Both the position numbers and the translations under genes were made by a program. Below are positions 1-11,133 of a DNA stretch of 64,000 nt, one piece after another. The notes beneath the pieces are model-generated. The model did no database searches and had not been told where the DNA came from. It saw only the letters and a list, made by a program, of their open reading frames with translations. The stretch is from Teratosphaeria epicoccoides. Its lineage: Eukaryota; Ascomycota; Dothideomycetes; Mycosphaerellales; Teratosphaeriaceae. The stretch is from the NCBI GenBank assembly GCA_021401465.1, contig JADDMT010000029.1, positions 124,001-188,000 of the forward strand. The letters run 5' to 3'. Within the stretch, counting starts at the first letter, position 1, and each line of letters starts with the position of its first letter.

Positions 1-892
1 TTGCGCCTACCTAATCCGCAACCAGCCTTTCCTCTCGTGGCCTGTGTTTCTCACCGCGTACATCATCGGCGCCACAGCGAACCAGAATCTCTTCCTCGCG
101 ATACATGAGATCAGCCATAATCTCGCCTTCAAAAGCTCCTTGGCGAATCGATTGTTTGCCATCGTGGCCAATCTGCCAATCGGGATCCCATATAGCGCGA
201 GTTTCAGGCCATATCACCTGACACATCACAAGAGCTTGGGCGTTGATGGATTGGACACGGATCTGCCGACCGCGTTGGAGGCTTGGTTCCTGGACTCGGT
301 AGCTGGAAAGGCATTTTTCGCGACGTTTCAGATCTTGTTTTACGCGCTCCGCCCAATGATGGTGTACAAGCTCCCGCTGACAGGCATTCACGCACTGAAT
401 GTGGCTGTGCAGCTGGCATTCGACTATGTGCTAGTCCAGACTTGCGGTGGCCAGGCTCTGGGATACCTGATTTTGTCTTCGTTCCTGGCTGGCTCGCTGC
501 ACCCATGCGCGGGCCATTTCATCGCTGAGCACTATGTCTTTGCACAGCATAGTAAGTCTCTGCAGCCAACGAAGAAGCCGGAAAGCAAAGTTGCGCCGCC
601 AGAGACGTACAGCTACTACGGCAGTCTCAATGCGCTGACCTACAATGTGGGACTGCATAATGAGCATCATGACTTCCCGGCCATTCCTTGGACGAGGCTC
701 TGGAAGCTGAATCAGATCGCCAATGAGTTCTACTGCGATCTGCCGTGCCATCACAGCTGGGTGGCCGTTATTTGGCAATTCATCTGGGACAACGAGACGG
801 GCATGTGGTGTAGGGTCAAGCGGAAAGAGGGCGGCAGACTTGTTGGTGGCAAGGGACACGCACAGGTGCAACCGGTCACCGTGGCACCCTGA
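1..892 (+). CDS. Sphingolipid delta-4 desaturase, C-terminal part (5' partial)
   Basis: The frame is open from base 2 to a TGA at 890-892, so the N-terminus lies outside the window. This is an integral ER membrane desaturase of the DES/DEGS family, which introduces the delta-4 double bond into dihydroceramide using di-iron and cytochrome b5. All three histidine boxes are visible in order: HEISH near base 105, HLTHH near 220 and HNEHH near 660. Hydrophobic stretches lie between them. The C-terminal pattern of an aromatic/acidic segment followed by RVKRKEGG also fits the family, in which the last His box is followed by DFP as here. The visible part shows no intron. The next gene downstream is convergent. 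Family assignment is firm. Delta-4 specificity, as opposed to a related C4-hydroxylase, is inferred from the box sequences. Confidence 0.9.
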   Translation, partial: CAYLIRNQPFLSWPVFLTAYIIGATANQNLFLAIHEISHNLAFKSSLANRLFAIVANLPIGIPYSASFRPYHLTHHKSLGVDGLDTDLPTALEAWFLDSVAGKAFFATFQILFYALRPMMVYKLPLTGIHALNVAVQLAFDYVLVQTCGGQALGYLILSSFLAGSLHPCAGHFIAEHYVFAQHSKSLQPTKKPESKVAPPETYSYYGSLNALTYNVGLHNEHHDFPAIPWTRLWKLNQIANEFYCDLPCHHSWVAVIWQFIWDNETGMWCRVKRKEGGRLVGGKGHAQVQPVTVAP

Positions 893-2153
893 AGGTGCAA
901 ATGTTAAAGATCGATAGGGTAATTTTGACATTCGTTCAGCTATATTGACGGTCCAGGCCTGGTCCCAAATGGCGATGCATGTGCAGCGCACAACGTTGCG
1001 CAAAGGACAGCCGGCCGGGCTGCCAAATAGTCAGACGCGACACTAATAAATCGCAGCACCATCGTGTAGTTTCTCTGCGCGGTGACTGGATGATACATGT
1101 GTCGGGTGCGCCAGGTACAGCATAACCTCGAGTCGAAATTTCGCTGAAGGTCAGTGGGTAAGTTCGAGAACAGCGACAACGACAACTACGGAACTGCAGG
1201 ATCACCTTCCATGGAGACTGTTAGGAACCCATCCGTTCGGAGGACTTCGCGGGTGAAATCCGAGCGACTCTGACGGCTGCTTCGCTGCTTAACGGCCCCA
1301 AATGCCCCTTTTCGCTGTGTTTTGGACACTACAAAAACCAATAATCCTGCGACCATCTGCATTGGCTGATTATCGACAACACGGGCAGCGATCACCATAA
1401 GCGGTGTTCGACACACCATTGACCTCTCGGCATATTTGACGGTCCCCGTAGTAGCCTTGCGCTGTCCTTCGGCCCACAGCTCTTTATGCCGTCGGGTGCT
1501 TTTCCTACACGCCGTTTCGTGACCCTCACGTTCTCATCAGGCCAAAACCATACCTTTCATACTATTTTACCAAGAGTGACTCACGCAAAGCATAGCAAAG
1601 CCTGCCCGTCACAGCGATAATCGCCCGCCGTTCCAATAGTACACCATTCCTGGTGGGTCGGCGCCCGTCCTTCTCGCAGCTCAAGAGTGTTCATCCGAGG
1701 CCCAGACTCACGGCGATTTCATGCAATTGCCAGCTTTGTTTTGTTGGAGGGGGCACTTTTCACTTGGCAGTTCCGGAGGTAGGGCTTGCCTCCGGTGCTC
1801 TCTTCGGCTCTGCAGCAGAGAGAAGATTCGGCCAGGCATACTTCGAAGGGCTCGTGAAAGCGTAGCATAATGCTCTGGCTCTAGTCTATCATACAATGTC
1901 CACGCAAGTACGTCCCAGACTCAGCGCATGCTCGTGACACCAACGCCTACCACAATGTCAAAAACACACTCCGACGTTGAGTACTGGGTCGTTTGTCCAT
2001 CAGAATTGATCACTCAAGCACCAAGAAAAGCACACCACCGCTATGCCCGGGTTGTGGACCATCTATGAATTACACACACTGCAAGCACCAACTTTTCGAC
2101 CTTTGTAGTCACCCCGGCCTTACGCCTGTATGCGTGATTGTGGGCATGCTTTG
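893..2153. other. Intergenic, no gene seen
   Basis: This 1.26 kb lies between the desaturase stop and the convergent pyrimidine gene stop, so it should hold both 3' ends. Only short open frames without recognisable motifs are present. I see no repeat or RNA gene. Confidence 0.6.
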
Positions 2154-5100
2154 TCAATTTGCCATGACGAGCGCAAGCAGTGCCATGCGCACGAACATAC
2201 CGTAGCGCATCTGTCCTAAAGTCAGCAACACGCCAACGGTCTTAGCACCAAAATGAGCACATACCTGTCTGAAGTACGCAGCCCTCGGATCATCATCCAC
2301 CTCCTTGTGCAGCTCCTCATTCCTCGGCAAAGGATGCATAACCACCATGTTCTTCTTCGCATCCCTCAGCGTCTTCGCGTTGACCGTAAACCCGCCCGCC
2401 TCCATAGCCTGCTCATAATTGCGCAGGTCCTCGAACCTCTCCTTCTGTACGCGCGTGCAGTACAGAACATCAGTCTTCGCCACGATCTCGGGAGTCAGAC
2501 GATTCGACTCAACACCCAGCTGTCCGCGCGAATCGAGCAGCGACCGGATCTTAGACGGCAGCGAGAGCGACGCGGGCGCAGCGAGGTTGATAGTGACGTT
2601 GTAGTGGCGCAGGACTTCGCAGAGTGAGTGGACGGTGCGGCCGTACTTGAGATCACCGGTGAAAGTTATGGTGAGGCCGTTGACGGTACCGAGCTCCTCG
2701 CGCATAGTGAAAACGTCCAGCAAAGCTTGAGTGGGGTGCTCGCGGGTGCCATTGCCAGCATTGATTACTGGGTGATCGGCATATTTAGCCGCGATGTCCG
2801 CAGACTCATTGTCAGGGTGCCTGAGGACAATGGCATCGCCGTATTGGTCGATAGTGCGGATGCTGTCTTCGAGCGTCTCGCCCTTCCTCGTGCTGGAGTG
2901 TGACTCATTGATCATGACAGTCGAGCCACCGAGCCTCTTCATGGCCGCATCGAACGAGCCGGCGGTGCGCGTAGAAGGTTCGAAAAACATGCTGCACAGC
3001 ACTCGGCCACGCAGAATGTCCAAAGCGCCTCCACGCTCTACTCCAAGTCTCATCTCTGCTGCGATGGTGAACAGCAGATGCAGGTTCTCCTTTGAGAATT
3101 GCTTCACTGAGATAATGTCCTTGCCCTTGAGTGGACTGCCTCGCAACAGCTCGTGCAAGGTCTTGCTCTCGGACTGCGGCTGCTGCAAAAGTTTTGGCGC
3201 GGTCGACTGCAGCTCCGAAAAAGTCATGTAGTCGACCTTGCTGATGTTCATGTCATAGTTTCTGCTGACAGCCTCAATCAGGATCTTGGCGATCTTGACA
3301 TTGGTAACCAGCGGTGTCTGGTAGTCGACAGCCATTCTTCTGGTACGGTAGCCCTTCGACATGTAGTTGGCTGGCCGCCTGAACTTGTTGCTGGATGGCA
3401 AGTTGATGTAAAGATCGATGAGGTTGTTGGCTAGAGCGTGTGTAAGCGAATACTCCTGCCTTTGGCTCTCATCTGACAATGCCTCCAAGAATTGGACTGA
3501 GATGCCGTGCTCCTCAAGGAAATCTGCAGTTCCGGCTGTCGCGTATAGCTTGAAGCCCATCTTGTGGAGCTTCTCGACCGACGGCAACAACTCCATCTTG
3601 TCCTTGAAAGATCCAATGGAAAGCAAGATGTTCTTCTTCGGCAGCTTGAAACCTGTGGAAATCAAGCCTTTCAGGTATGCTTCATACTTCGTGCGACCAA
3701 AACAGGCAACCTCACCAGTGGAGGCCATCTCCACACCCATGACAGGGTCAGCACCAGAAAGTCGCGAGAATGAGAACTGCGGCACCTTGACCCCGACGTA
3801 GTCCGGCGGAATGCTCAGCGGTGGATACTCCTGCACCGGGATACCGGTCATTGCCTTGGTGGCCATCTCTATTAGATCAAGACCCATGACCTTGCTGACG
3901 AACGGGAAGGAACGCGACGCACGGACGTTGCACTCAATGACCTTGATCTCGTTATCCTTCGCAATGAACTGGATATTGTAAGGACCTGTGACATTGAGCG
4001 CATCGCCGATCTTGCGAGTCGCGTCCTCGATCTTGCGGACGGTTTCGGGATCCAGGTCCTGAGGTGGTAGGATGAGCGTGGCGTCTCCGGAGTGGACACC
4101 GGCGTTTTCGACATGCTCAGAAACAAAGTGACCGATCATCGTACCGTTGCGGGCGACAGCATCCATTTCAATCTCCTTCGCGTTCTCGAGATACTTGGTG
4201 ATGACGACCGGAAACTCTTTAGAGACCTCAGCAGCCTGATTGAGGTAATTGGCTAAGTCGTGCTCAGAGTATACCGTATTCATGGCAGCTCCAGAAAGCA
4301 CGTATGACGGTCTGACGAGGACAGGATACTTGACCTTATTACAGAATGACTTGGCCTCGTCGATGCTGGTGAGCTCTTTCCACTCAGGCTGATCTACACC
4401 CAGACGATCAAGCATACGAGAGAACTTGTAGCGGTTCTCTGCGGTATCTATCATCTCGGGGCTTGTACCAAAGATCTTGACGTTACTTCTGTACAGTGGC
4501 AGCGAGATGTTGTTTGGTGTCTGACCGCCCATGGATAAGATCATACCGCTTGAGCGCTCGAGCTGGTAGATGTCAAGAACAGTCTCCAAAGTGATGTTCT
4601 CGAAGTATAGACGATCTGCCTCATCGTAGTCTGTGGATACCGTCTCAGGGTTGTAGTTGACCATCACTGTTTTGTGGCCGTTCTCGCGCAGGGTGCGGAC
4701 AGCACGGACAGAGCACCAATCAAATTCGACTGACGAGCCGATACGGTAAACACCAGATCCTAAAACCATGACGCCTTGGTCGCTGAAGTCGACGTCGTGA
4801 TGAGCGCCATTGTAAGTGGTGTAAAGGTAGTTGGTGAACGCAGGGAACTCAGCGGCCACCGTATCAATCTGCTTGACCACCGGCATGATTCCCGCTTCTA
4901 GGCGGGCGCGACGGACGTGCTGCTCGTTGCTATCCCAGAACAGCGCAAGTTGCTTGTCAGAGAAACCCAGCTCCTTCGCGCGGCGGAAGACTTTGGTGGG
5001 TACACTGTCCACCGTGACCTCCTTGATCAGCTCTTTCATGGACTTGGCAAAGTCTGATAGATTCTTGAGGCGGTACAAAAACCATCGGTCAATCTTCGTC

Positions 5101-7928
5101 ATCTCATGAATTTTCTCGGCGGAGTAGCCGTTGTGCATCGCATTCGCCAATGCGAACATGCGCTGGTCAGAGGGCGTCTGCAGCTCTGTATCGATGTCAA
5201 TTGACATAAGTGCTTGCGTCTCGTTGAATCCCAGGTTTGAGGGGTCGACGGAGCGTATGGCTTTCTGGATGGCCTCCTCGAATGTGCGCCCAATGGCCAT
5301 GACCTCGCCTACCGATTTCATCGCAGAGCCAAGGAGCGTCGACACACGCGTGAACTTCTTGAGATCCCATCTTGGAATCTTGACAACGACATAGTCCAGT
5401 GACGGCTCGAAGCACGCAACTGTGGAGCGCGTAACGCTGTTCTTGATCTCGTTGAGGGGGATGTTGAGACCTAGCTTGGCGGCGATGAAGGCTAATGGAT
5501 AGCCCGTAGCCTTAGATGCCAATGCGGAAGATCGCGAAAGACGAGCATTGACCTCGATGATGCAGTATTCCCTGCTGTCTGGATTGAGCGCATACTGAAT
5601 GTTGCATTCACCAACCACTCCAAGATGCCTGATGACGTTGACAGCGGTCGTGCGCAGCATGTTGTAGTCCTCGTCCGACAGCGTTTGGGACGGCGCCACG
5701 ACAACAGAGTCGCCAGTGTGGATGCCGAGAGGATCAAAGTTCTCCATGTTACACACGGTGATGCAATTATCGTGTACATCTCGAACAACTTCGTATTCGA
5801 TCTCCTTCCAGCCCTTCATACTACGCTCGATCAGCACTTGAGGCGAGGCAGCGAAGGCTTTGTTGCACAGATCTAGCAGCTCTTGCTTGTTGTTTGCGAA
5901 CCCGGAACCCAAGCCCCCCAAAGCATAGGCGGCTCGGCAAATTACCGGATAGCCAATGTCGTCGACGGCCTTGAGCGCCTCCTCGATGTTGTTGGCCGAA
6001 GCAGACTTGGCGCATTTCTCGCCAATAGATTCCATGCTACGCGCAAACAGCTCGCGATCTTCCGTCGTAATGACGGTTTCAATAGGAGTTCCGAGCACCT
6101 TCACGCCGAGAGACTCAAATTCGTCCTTGAGCTGGATCCCGACCTGGAGAGCAGTTTGGCCACCAAAGGTGCAGTAGATGGCATCCGGTCGCTCCTGCTT
6201 GATGACCTTCCGAACAAATTCGGCATTGACAGGGAGGAAGTAGACCTTATCAGCCAGGCCTCTGGACGTCTGGATAGTGGCAATATTCGGGTTGATAAGA
6301 ATGGTGTAGATGCCTTCCTCCTTCAAAGCCTTGATAGCCTGACTGCCTGAATAGTCGAACTCACCCGCCTGGCCAATGCTGAGACCACCGCTGCCCAGCA
6401 CCAGTACTTTGCGTGGCCGCAGGCGCGGGTGCTTCGCCACGTTGTCTGCGTTATCGCCGCCCGGAAAGACGACTGGGCGCTCCATCTTTGTCGAGTCCTC
6501 AATGACGTTCATGATCGTCTGAATGAAGACATCGAACAAGAACTCGGTGTCTCGAGGACCGGGCGCGCTTTCCGGGTGGAACTGAACGCTGAAGTAGGGC
6601 TTGCTGACATGCCTGATACCCTCATTGCTGTGATCGTTCGCGTTGATGAAGAGCTCACTCCAGTCCTTCGGCAATGTCTCGGCATCGACTGCGAAGCCGT
6701 GATTTTGCGACGTGATGTAACATCTACCGGAGAGCAAGTTGGTACACGGGATGTTGTGACCGCGGTTGCCGAACTTCATCTTGAGGGTATCAGCCCCGGC
6801 CGCGCGCGCCAACAGCTGATGTCCCAAGCAGATACCGAAGATTGGCGTCCTAGATTCGACCATGGCCTCTGAGATGTGCTTGACGGTGCTGGCCATCATT
6901 GATGGGTCGCCAGGACCATTGGAAATGAACAAACCATCGTACTCCGTGCCAGCCAGCTTCGGGAAGTCGTAGTCCCACGGTACTATCTCCACCTCTATAC
7001 CACGCTTCAACAAACAGCGCAGCTGGTTGTACTTGAGGCCAACGTCAACGCACACAACACGCACGGGACGACCTGACGGATGCTTCAACACACTGGACGC
7101 ACTTGGAGAGTAAAGCTTTGGCTTGGACGTTGAAACTATTGATACAATCAGACTTGATCGTCTAGAACTACAGAAGATTGGCAAGGCAAGCTTACCGTCC
7201 GCAACCAAGTTCCTGGTATTGGGATTGACCCAGTCAATCTGCTCGTACGTCGCCTGGTCCCTCGATTTGCGTTGAGGGAAGTAGCCATTTGCGCCTCCGC
7301 TGTGCGCATGGCCATTGATGCCGTTGCTAGCTGTCAGGCGATTGTTGACCAACCTGAGATTGGGGTTGGGTTCGATAGGCGTCATTGCAGGAGTAGCCAT
7401 CCCATTGGGCGAGACTGCACCTGTAGCAAGCGCACCATCAGGAACCTGCTCACTGCCATTCTGCAAGAGCAATCGGCCCAGCGTGCTGCCCTTCTCCCGG
7501 AGCCTCTTGGTCAGGGCTCTCGTGTCCACGCCGCAGACGGCTGGCACATTCTGCTCTTTTAGCCATGCACCCAGTGAAGAGCTGGCCAAGTGATGTGAGT
7601 ACTCCTCGCCGGCATACGCAGCCACGACCAAACCCGCGATGTGAATCTCGGCTGCTTCGAAGTGAGCAGGGAGATCGCCAAGAAGGGCATCCCTCTCCTC
7701 CCTCCACGGCACACCATAGTTTCCTACCAGAGGAAAGGTGATGACCAAGATCTGTCCTCGATATGAAGGATCTGTGATGCTCTCCGGGTATCCGACCATG
7801 CCCGTGCTGAAGACGACCTCCCCAGCAACACTGCGTTGCGCGCCAAAGCTGCGTCCCTCGGCAAAGCGCAGCGCGTGGTCTCCATCCTTCAGCTCCAGAG
7901 CCATGCTCTGCTCTGTCGCGTCCGCCAT
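2154..7928 (-). CDS. ura2: Carbamoyl-phosphate synthase / aspartate transcarbamylase fusion (CAD-like)
   Basis: This multifunctional cytosolic enzyme catalyses the first two steps of pyrimidine synthesis. Exons on the minus strand are 7928-7196, 7135-2265 and 2210-2154, giving 1886 aa. The introns (60 and 54 nt) are multiples of three without stops, so a naive reading runs through both. Domain order: small CPS subunit and glutaminase (catalytic Cys347 in GICLGHQ, His431 and Glu433 in FHPE), two ATP-grasp CPS halves (VNARLSRSS and CNVRASRSF motifs), an MGS-like allosteric domain at about 1413-1540, then aspartate transcarbamylase from about 1575 (FFEPSTRTAGSF, HPTQALLD, MHPLPR). The last intron sits just before the terminal MRYGMFVRMALLA helix. 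Only about 35 residues separate the MGS-like and ATCase domains, where yeast Ura2 has an inactive dihydroorotase-like domain. I chose the ATG at 7928. An in-frame ATG at 8123 would add 65 residues unlike the family. Confidence 0.95.
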   Translation of the reverse strand: MADATEQSMALELKDGDHALRFAEGRSFGAQRSVAGEVVFSTGMVGYPESITDPSYRGQILVITFPLVGNYGVPWREERDALLGDLPAHFEAAEIHIAGLVVAAYAGEEYSHHLASSSLGAWLKEQNVPAVCGVDTRALTKRLREKGSTLGRLLLQNGSEQVPDGALATGAVSPNGMATPAMTPIEPNPNLRLVNNRLTASNGINGHAHSGGANGYFPQRKSRDQATYEQIDWVNPNTRNLVADGKLALPIFCSSRRSSLIVSIVSTSKPKLYSPSASSVLKHPSGRPVRVVCVDVGLKYNQLRCLLKRGIEVEIVPWDYDFPKLAGTEYDGLFISNGPGDPSMMASTVKHISEAMVESRTPIFGICLGHQLLARAAGADTLKMKFGNRGHNIPCTNLLSGRCYITSQNHGFAVDAETLPKDWSELFINANDHSNEGIRHVSKPYFSVQFHPESAPGPRDTEFLFDVFIQTIMNVIEDSTKMERPVVFPGGDNADNVAKHPRLRPRKVLVLGSGGLSIGQAGEFDYSGSQAIKALKEEGIYTILINPNIATIQTSRGLADKVYFLPVNAEFVRKVIKQERPDAIYCTFGGQTALQVGIQLKDEFESLGVKVLGTPIETVITTEDRELFARSMESIGEKCAKSASANNIEEALKAVDDIGYPVICRAAYALGGLGSGFANNKQELLDLCNKAFAASPQVLIERSMKGWKEIEYEVVRDVHDNCITVCNMENFDPLGIHTGDSVVVAPSQTLSDEDYNMLRTTAVNVIRHLGVVGECNIQYALNPDSREYCIIEVNARLSRSSALASKATGYPLAFIAAKLGLNIPLNEIKNSVTRSTVACFEPSLDYVVVKIPRWDLKKFTRVSTLLGSAMKSVGEVMAIGRTFEEAIQKAIRSVDPSNLGFNETQALMSIDIDTELQTPSDQRMFALANAMHNGYSAEKIHEMTKIDRWFLYRLKNLSDFAKSMKELIKEVTVDSVPTKVFRRAKELGFSDKQLALFWDSNEQHVRRARLEAGIMPVVKQIDTVAAEFPAFTNYLYTTYNGAHHDVDFSDQGVMVLGSGVYRIGSSVEFDWCSVRAVRTLRENGHKTVMVNYNPETVSTDYDEADRLYFENITLETVLDIYQLERSSGMILSMGGQTPNNISLPLYRSNVKIFGTSPEMIDTAENRYKFSRMLDRLGVDQPEWKELTSIDEAKSFCNKVKYPVLVRPSYVLSGAAMNTVYSEHDLANYLNQAAEVSKEFPVVITKYLENAKEIEMDAVARNGTMIGHFVSEHVENAGVHSGDATLILPPQDLDPETVRKIEDATRKIGDALNVTGPYNIQFIAKDNEIKVIECNVRASRSFPFVSKVMGLDLIEMATKAMTGIPVQEYPPLSIPPDYVGVKVPQFSFSRLSGADPVMGVEMASTGEVACFGRTKYEAYLKGLISTGFKLPKKNILLSIGSFKDKMELLPSVEKLHKMGFKLYATAGTADFLEEHGISVQFLEALSDESQRQEYSLTHALANNLIDLYINLPSSNKFRRPANYMSKGYRTRRMAVDYQTPLVTNVKIAKILIEAVSRNYDMNISKVDYMTFSELQSTAPKLLQQPQSESKTLHELLRGSPLKGKDIISVKQFSKENLHLLFTIAAEMRLGVERGGALDILRGRVLCSMFFEPSTRTAGSFDAAMKRLGGSTVMINESHSSTRKGETLEDSIRTIDQYGDAIVLRHPDNESADIAAKYADHPVINAGNGTREHPTQALLDVFTMREELGTVNGLTITFTGDLKYGRTVHSLCEVLRHYNVTINLAAPASLSLPSKIRSLLDSRGQLGVESNRLTPEIVAKTDVLYCTRVQKERFEDLRNYEQAMEAGGFTVNAKTLRDAKKNMVVMHPLPRNEELHKEVDDDPRAAYFRQVCAHFGAKTVGVLLTLGQMRYGMFVRMALLALVMAN
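2211..2264 (-). other. 54-nt stop-free in-frame intron of ura2
   Basis: Minus strand reads CAG|GTATGT ... GCTGAC ... GGACAG|ATGCGC. Removing it joins AAYFRQ to MRYGMFVRM, the conserved ATCase C-terminus. Retention would insert 18 residues without breaking the frame. Confidence 0.85.
7136..7195 (-). other. 60-nt stop-free in-frame intron of ura2
   Basis: Minus strand reads GACG|GTAAGC ... TCAATAG|TTTCAACG. Removing it gives NLVADVSTSKPKLY, a normal linker between the two parts of the small CPS subunit. Retention would insert 20 residues. Confidence 0.85.
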
Positions 7929-10900
7929 ATTGTCTGACACTTGCTTGCCTCGACCGCGGGAGTGAAGAGAGCAAGGATCGGTGTTGATGTCAGAGGGAGC
8001 AAGAAAATGCCATTGGAGAAAAACACTTGCGCCAAAACCTCTTTTCGCGTGCACAGACCCTGAATCGAATATTCCGGGGTGCAGCGAAACTAGCGCTAGA
8101 AAACCTACCTGCAGCACCTTCACAATAATTCTAGTGAATTGACCCGTGAATTGACCCGTGAATTGACCCGTGAATTGACCCGTGAATTGACCAACTACCC
8201 ACGCGATGCCATTTTCAAACAGCCCCGCATGCCATCAAATAATTGATCAATCACGCGGGTCTGTCGTTACGAACGAGGTATCTAGGTATGCCAGAAGCGA
8301 GCCAATGACGTCCTGGCCCCACGCGATCTGGCCGCGTTACAGTCCTTGATCACACCGCCGGCTCACCGCTCTCATGCCCGATTCCTGGCGCCGACGCTCC
8401 CAACTGTCTCTACCCCACAGCTCATCGACACGTTTGCAATGCGGACTTTTCTTTGAATCTTGACCACTGTGGGTGGAGACGCCCGACAGGCTGTAAGCAC
8501 CACCAAAGAAGCCATGCATATTGGGTGAAGACCCAGGTGGTGCCGGATCCCTGCGCAATGCGTCCTGCTGTACCATCAGCGGGACGACTGCGCCACCAAG
8601 ATGCGGCGCTGGCTAGCCGGTGATAAACCGATCAAGGTAACTTGGGCGTTGCCCGGTAGTAAGACCCTGGGGACGGTTGATGATGCACCTGGGCCGACTG
8701 GACCAAGCAGCAGACCCAGAATGCCAACAGCGCCTGTGCGTCATCAGCATATGGGCCAAGCCACCTGTGACATAACCCGTCTTAGCTGCGTGGCCATGCC
8801 GATAGTCGATTAGATACGAGATGAACCGGCCTGACTCTGCCACTTCTGGACCGTAATAGGCGAATATGGATAGAGCACTAACAACGTTCTCCAATTTTTG
8901 AGAGCTCTGCCAAGCACGCGAAGCTTGCCCGTTGCTCCTGTCTCGGCCGTTTCTGTCTGACTGGCGGTTTGTCGCAGGACGTTGGCGGATAGAGGCGCGC
9001 CTTCCTTCTCGTACAACTAGAATGCGCAGCCGGCGAAGAAGAAACGCAACCGAGACTGCGATCACCATAGCGTAGGAAATATGACCACTTCACAGTGTCC
9101 GACAACAGTGACGTGGTTCCGACTGGCCAATAGATACCGCCCATACCGTAAGACCCGTGGGCCAAGCGCAGGGTTACTGTGCTGTTTGCCAGATACGAGC
9201 AGAACACATTGTTCAAGGACAGTTTGATCGCGCTTTCGAAAGACGGACGTGACCAGCTCGAACACCCAGGGTGGGAAGGCTGACCATGTTCCAGACTGCC
9301 CGGGGTGTGCGGACTTACGCTGCATTGATCTGCCAGGCGAGCCACGCTCCTTGAATTTCTCATATCTCAATTCTAATTCGACCAAATCTCGTGACGGCGA
9401 GCACTTGATGTGATTTGAGGATGAAGACCGTAAGACAGAACCGCGAGCCACGAACGGCAGAATCATTGGAACATCCAGCGACAATGCTTGTGCCATGTTG
9501 ACCTGTGGCGCCATGGGCCATTCTGCTCTTTGCGATTGTCAGAAGCTGTCGAACAGTGGAACAAGTCGGTGCTGAAACAGCGCAGGATGCGATCTGATTG
9601 GCCTCGCATCTTCCGTGCGGGCGAAGCTAGGCTTTTTACATCCTGCCTCTAGGCCCCGAGATGACACCCTCCATGTCTACTATAGCCTCGGATTGCGTTC
9701 GTTGAGACTGAAGTCGAGCGGCATGGGCAGCGTATGCTGTCTTGATCTGGGCAGCCCGACTTGCATTGCGATTTGCAGCAGGACCATCGTTTGGCAGCCG
9801 GTCTTGCTACCGGGCAGTTACATTTGGCACTTTGAAATCGCTGTAAGACTTGCTCGTTCGCAGGATAGTGCCTGCAATCAGGCCGCTGCCAACACGCTCA
9901 GCGGATTATCGTACACCACAATGCGGTTCACGTCACCGCTCATCCTCCTCCATACCATGCCGGGGAATAATTTGTCAACATTGACAGCGCAACTGCAGCT
10001 TGCGGACTTCTGAGATGCCGGTATTTCGAGAAGTTCCGTATGCTTCCAGGGCTTCCAGGAGACTCTGGCCTCAGCAACTGGCTTGTGCGAAGGCAGGACG
10101 TCTGTGCCCAGGTTAGGAGGGTATCAAATTGACAAAACATGAGTCTACACTCACCCTCGTCAACAAGGGAGAATTTCTGACTCATTCGAATGAGGACGAC
10201 AGCTTGCCTCGGCTTCCTGGTGCGCCCGGCAATGGACGAAGGCCGAGATTTATTCGACGCGTTTGTGTTGACACGGCTTGGCTCCTGAGACCTAGATGCC
10301 GACCCCATTATCCTTTGGAAGCCAACAAGAGTTTTGTGTGTTCATCTGACTGGAGTGAGAGTCCGAGAGGTCGCCCATGGTGGGCAGAGGTGCTTATACT
10401 GCTGCCATGGAAGGACAGGCAGGGGCTGTGCACGCGGCTGAAGGAGCACGACTGACGCACGGTCATAGCTACACGGCGTCATGGGAACGCCGCATCAGCA
10501 TTGTTTCCGTCCGCGAGCGACAAGGCTCACCGGATGCCTATGTTGACCGGTGGCGAGGAAGAGGCCTTCAAGCGGGATGTCAGCCAATCATTTGCCACGG
10601 TCGCATTGGCGTGCAGACGCCACAATGTAGGACAACGTAGCACGGGCACCATCTTCATGCGAGGCTCGCGCCCCGATGCAAGCGCAATGGTCTTCACCCG
10701 TTGTAATCAATGCACGAGCACAATGCATCTGTCTGGCTCCGCACACAGCCTCTGGCGGCGCGAACTGCCCCAGGTCTTGCAACTCGTTGGTAGATGGGCG
10801 GTGCCGCAGTCTATGGGCGCTCTATACTAGTCTCGAGGCCGCCCTCGACCGCGCCTTTCTGGTCAAAGCACTGCATCACTTTACTTGCGTTTGAGGACAG

Positions 10901-11133
10901 ATTGGGTCCGCCCACCACCCAGGCGAAGGGCTATGACAGTTTTGAAGGCGCATATTCGTTGCCTGATTCTTGTGACAACCATCTGGTAAGTCCTGTGCCT
11001 CATTCTGACTTCTCTTCGCTCTTCAACATCTCAGCTGTTGTCCGGTCAGAGCCGTCTATGTATACTCTTTGGCTTTCGCGGACCATTGACTACTGGCCCG
11101 ATTGTGCTCCTGGAGTCAAGGATCACTGTCAAG
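7929..11133. other. Long intergenic region, no gene seen except a short repeat
   Basis: About 3.2 kb separates the divergent starts of ura2 and the patatin gene. It contains the 12-bp tandem repeat at 8134-8192. Open frames of 100-160 codons exist on the minus strand at 8613-9363, but they overlap each other and show no domain or intron structure I can support. Confidence 0.5.
8134..8192. repeat. 12-bp tandem repeat, about five copies, upstream of ura2
   Basis: The unit GTGAATTGACCC starts at 8134, 8146, 8158, 8170 and 8182 with no mismatch; the last copy lacks its final base. It lies about 205-265 bp upstream of the chosen ura2 start codon, on the 5' side of the gene, so it could be in the promoter or 5' leader. 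Each copy holds a TTGAC core. No function can be assigned from sequence. Confidence 0.95.

Noticed and set aside
8613..9363. Overlapping minus-strand frames of 150-161 codons
   Set aside because: No intron joins them sensibly and neither has a family signature; codon content looks random.
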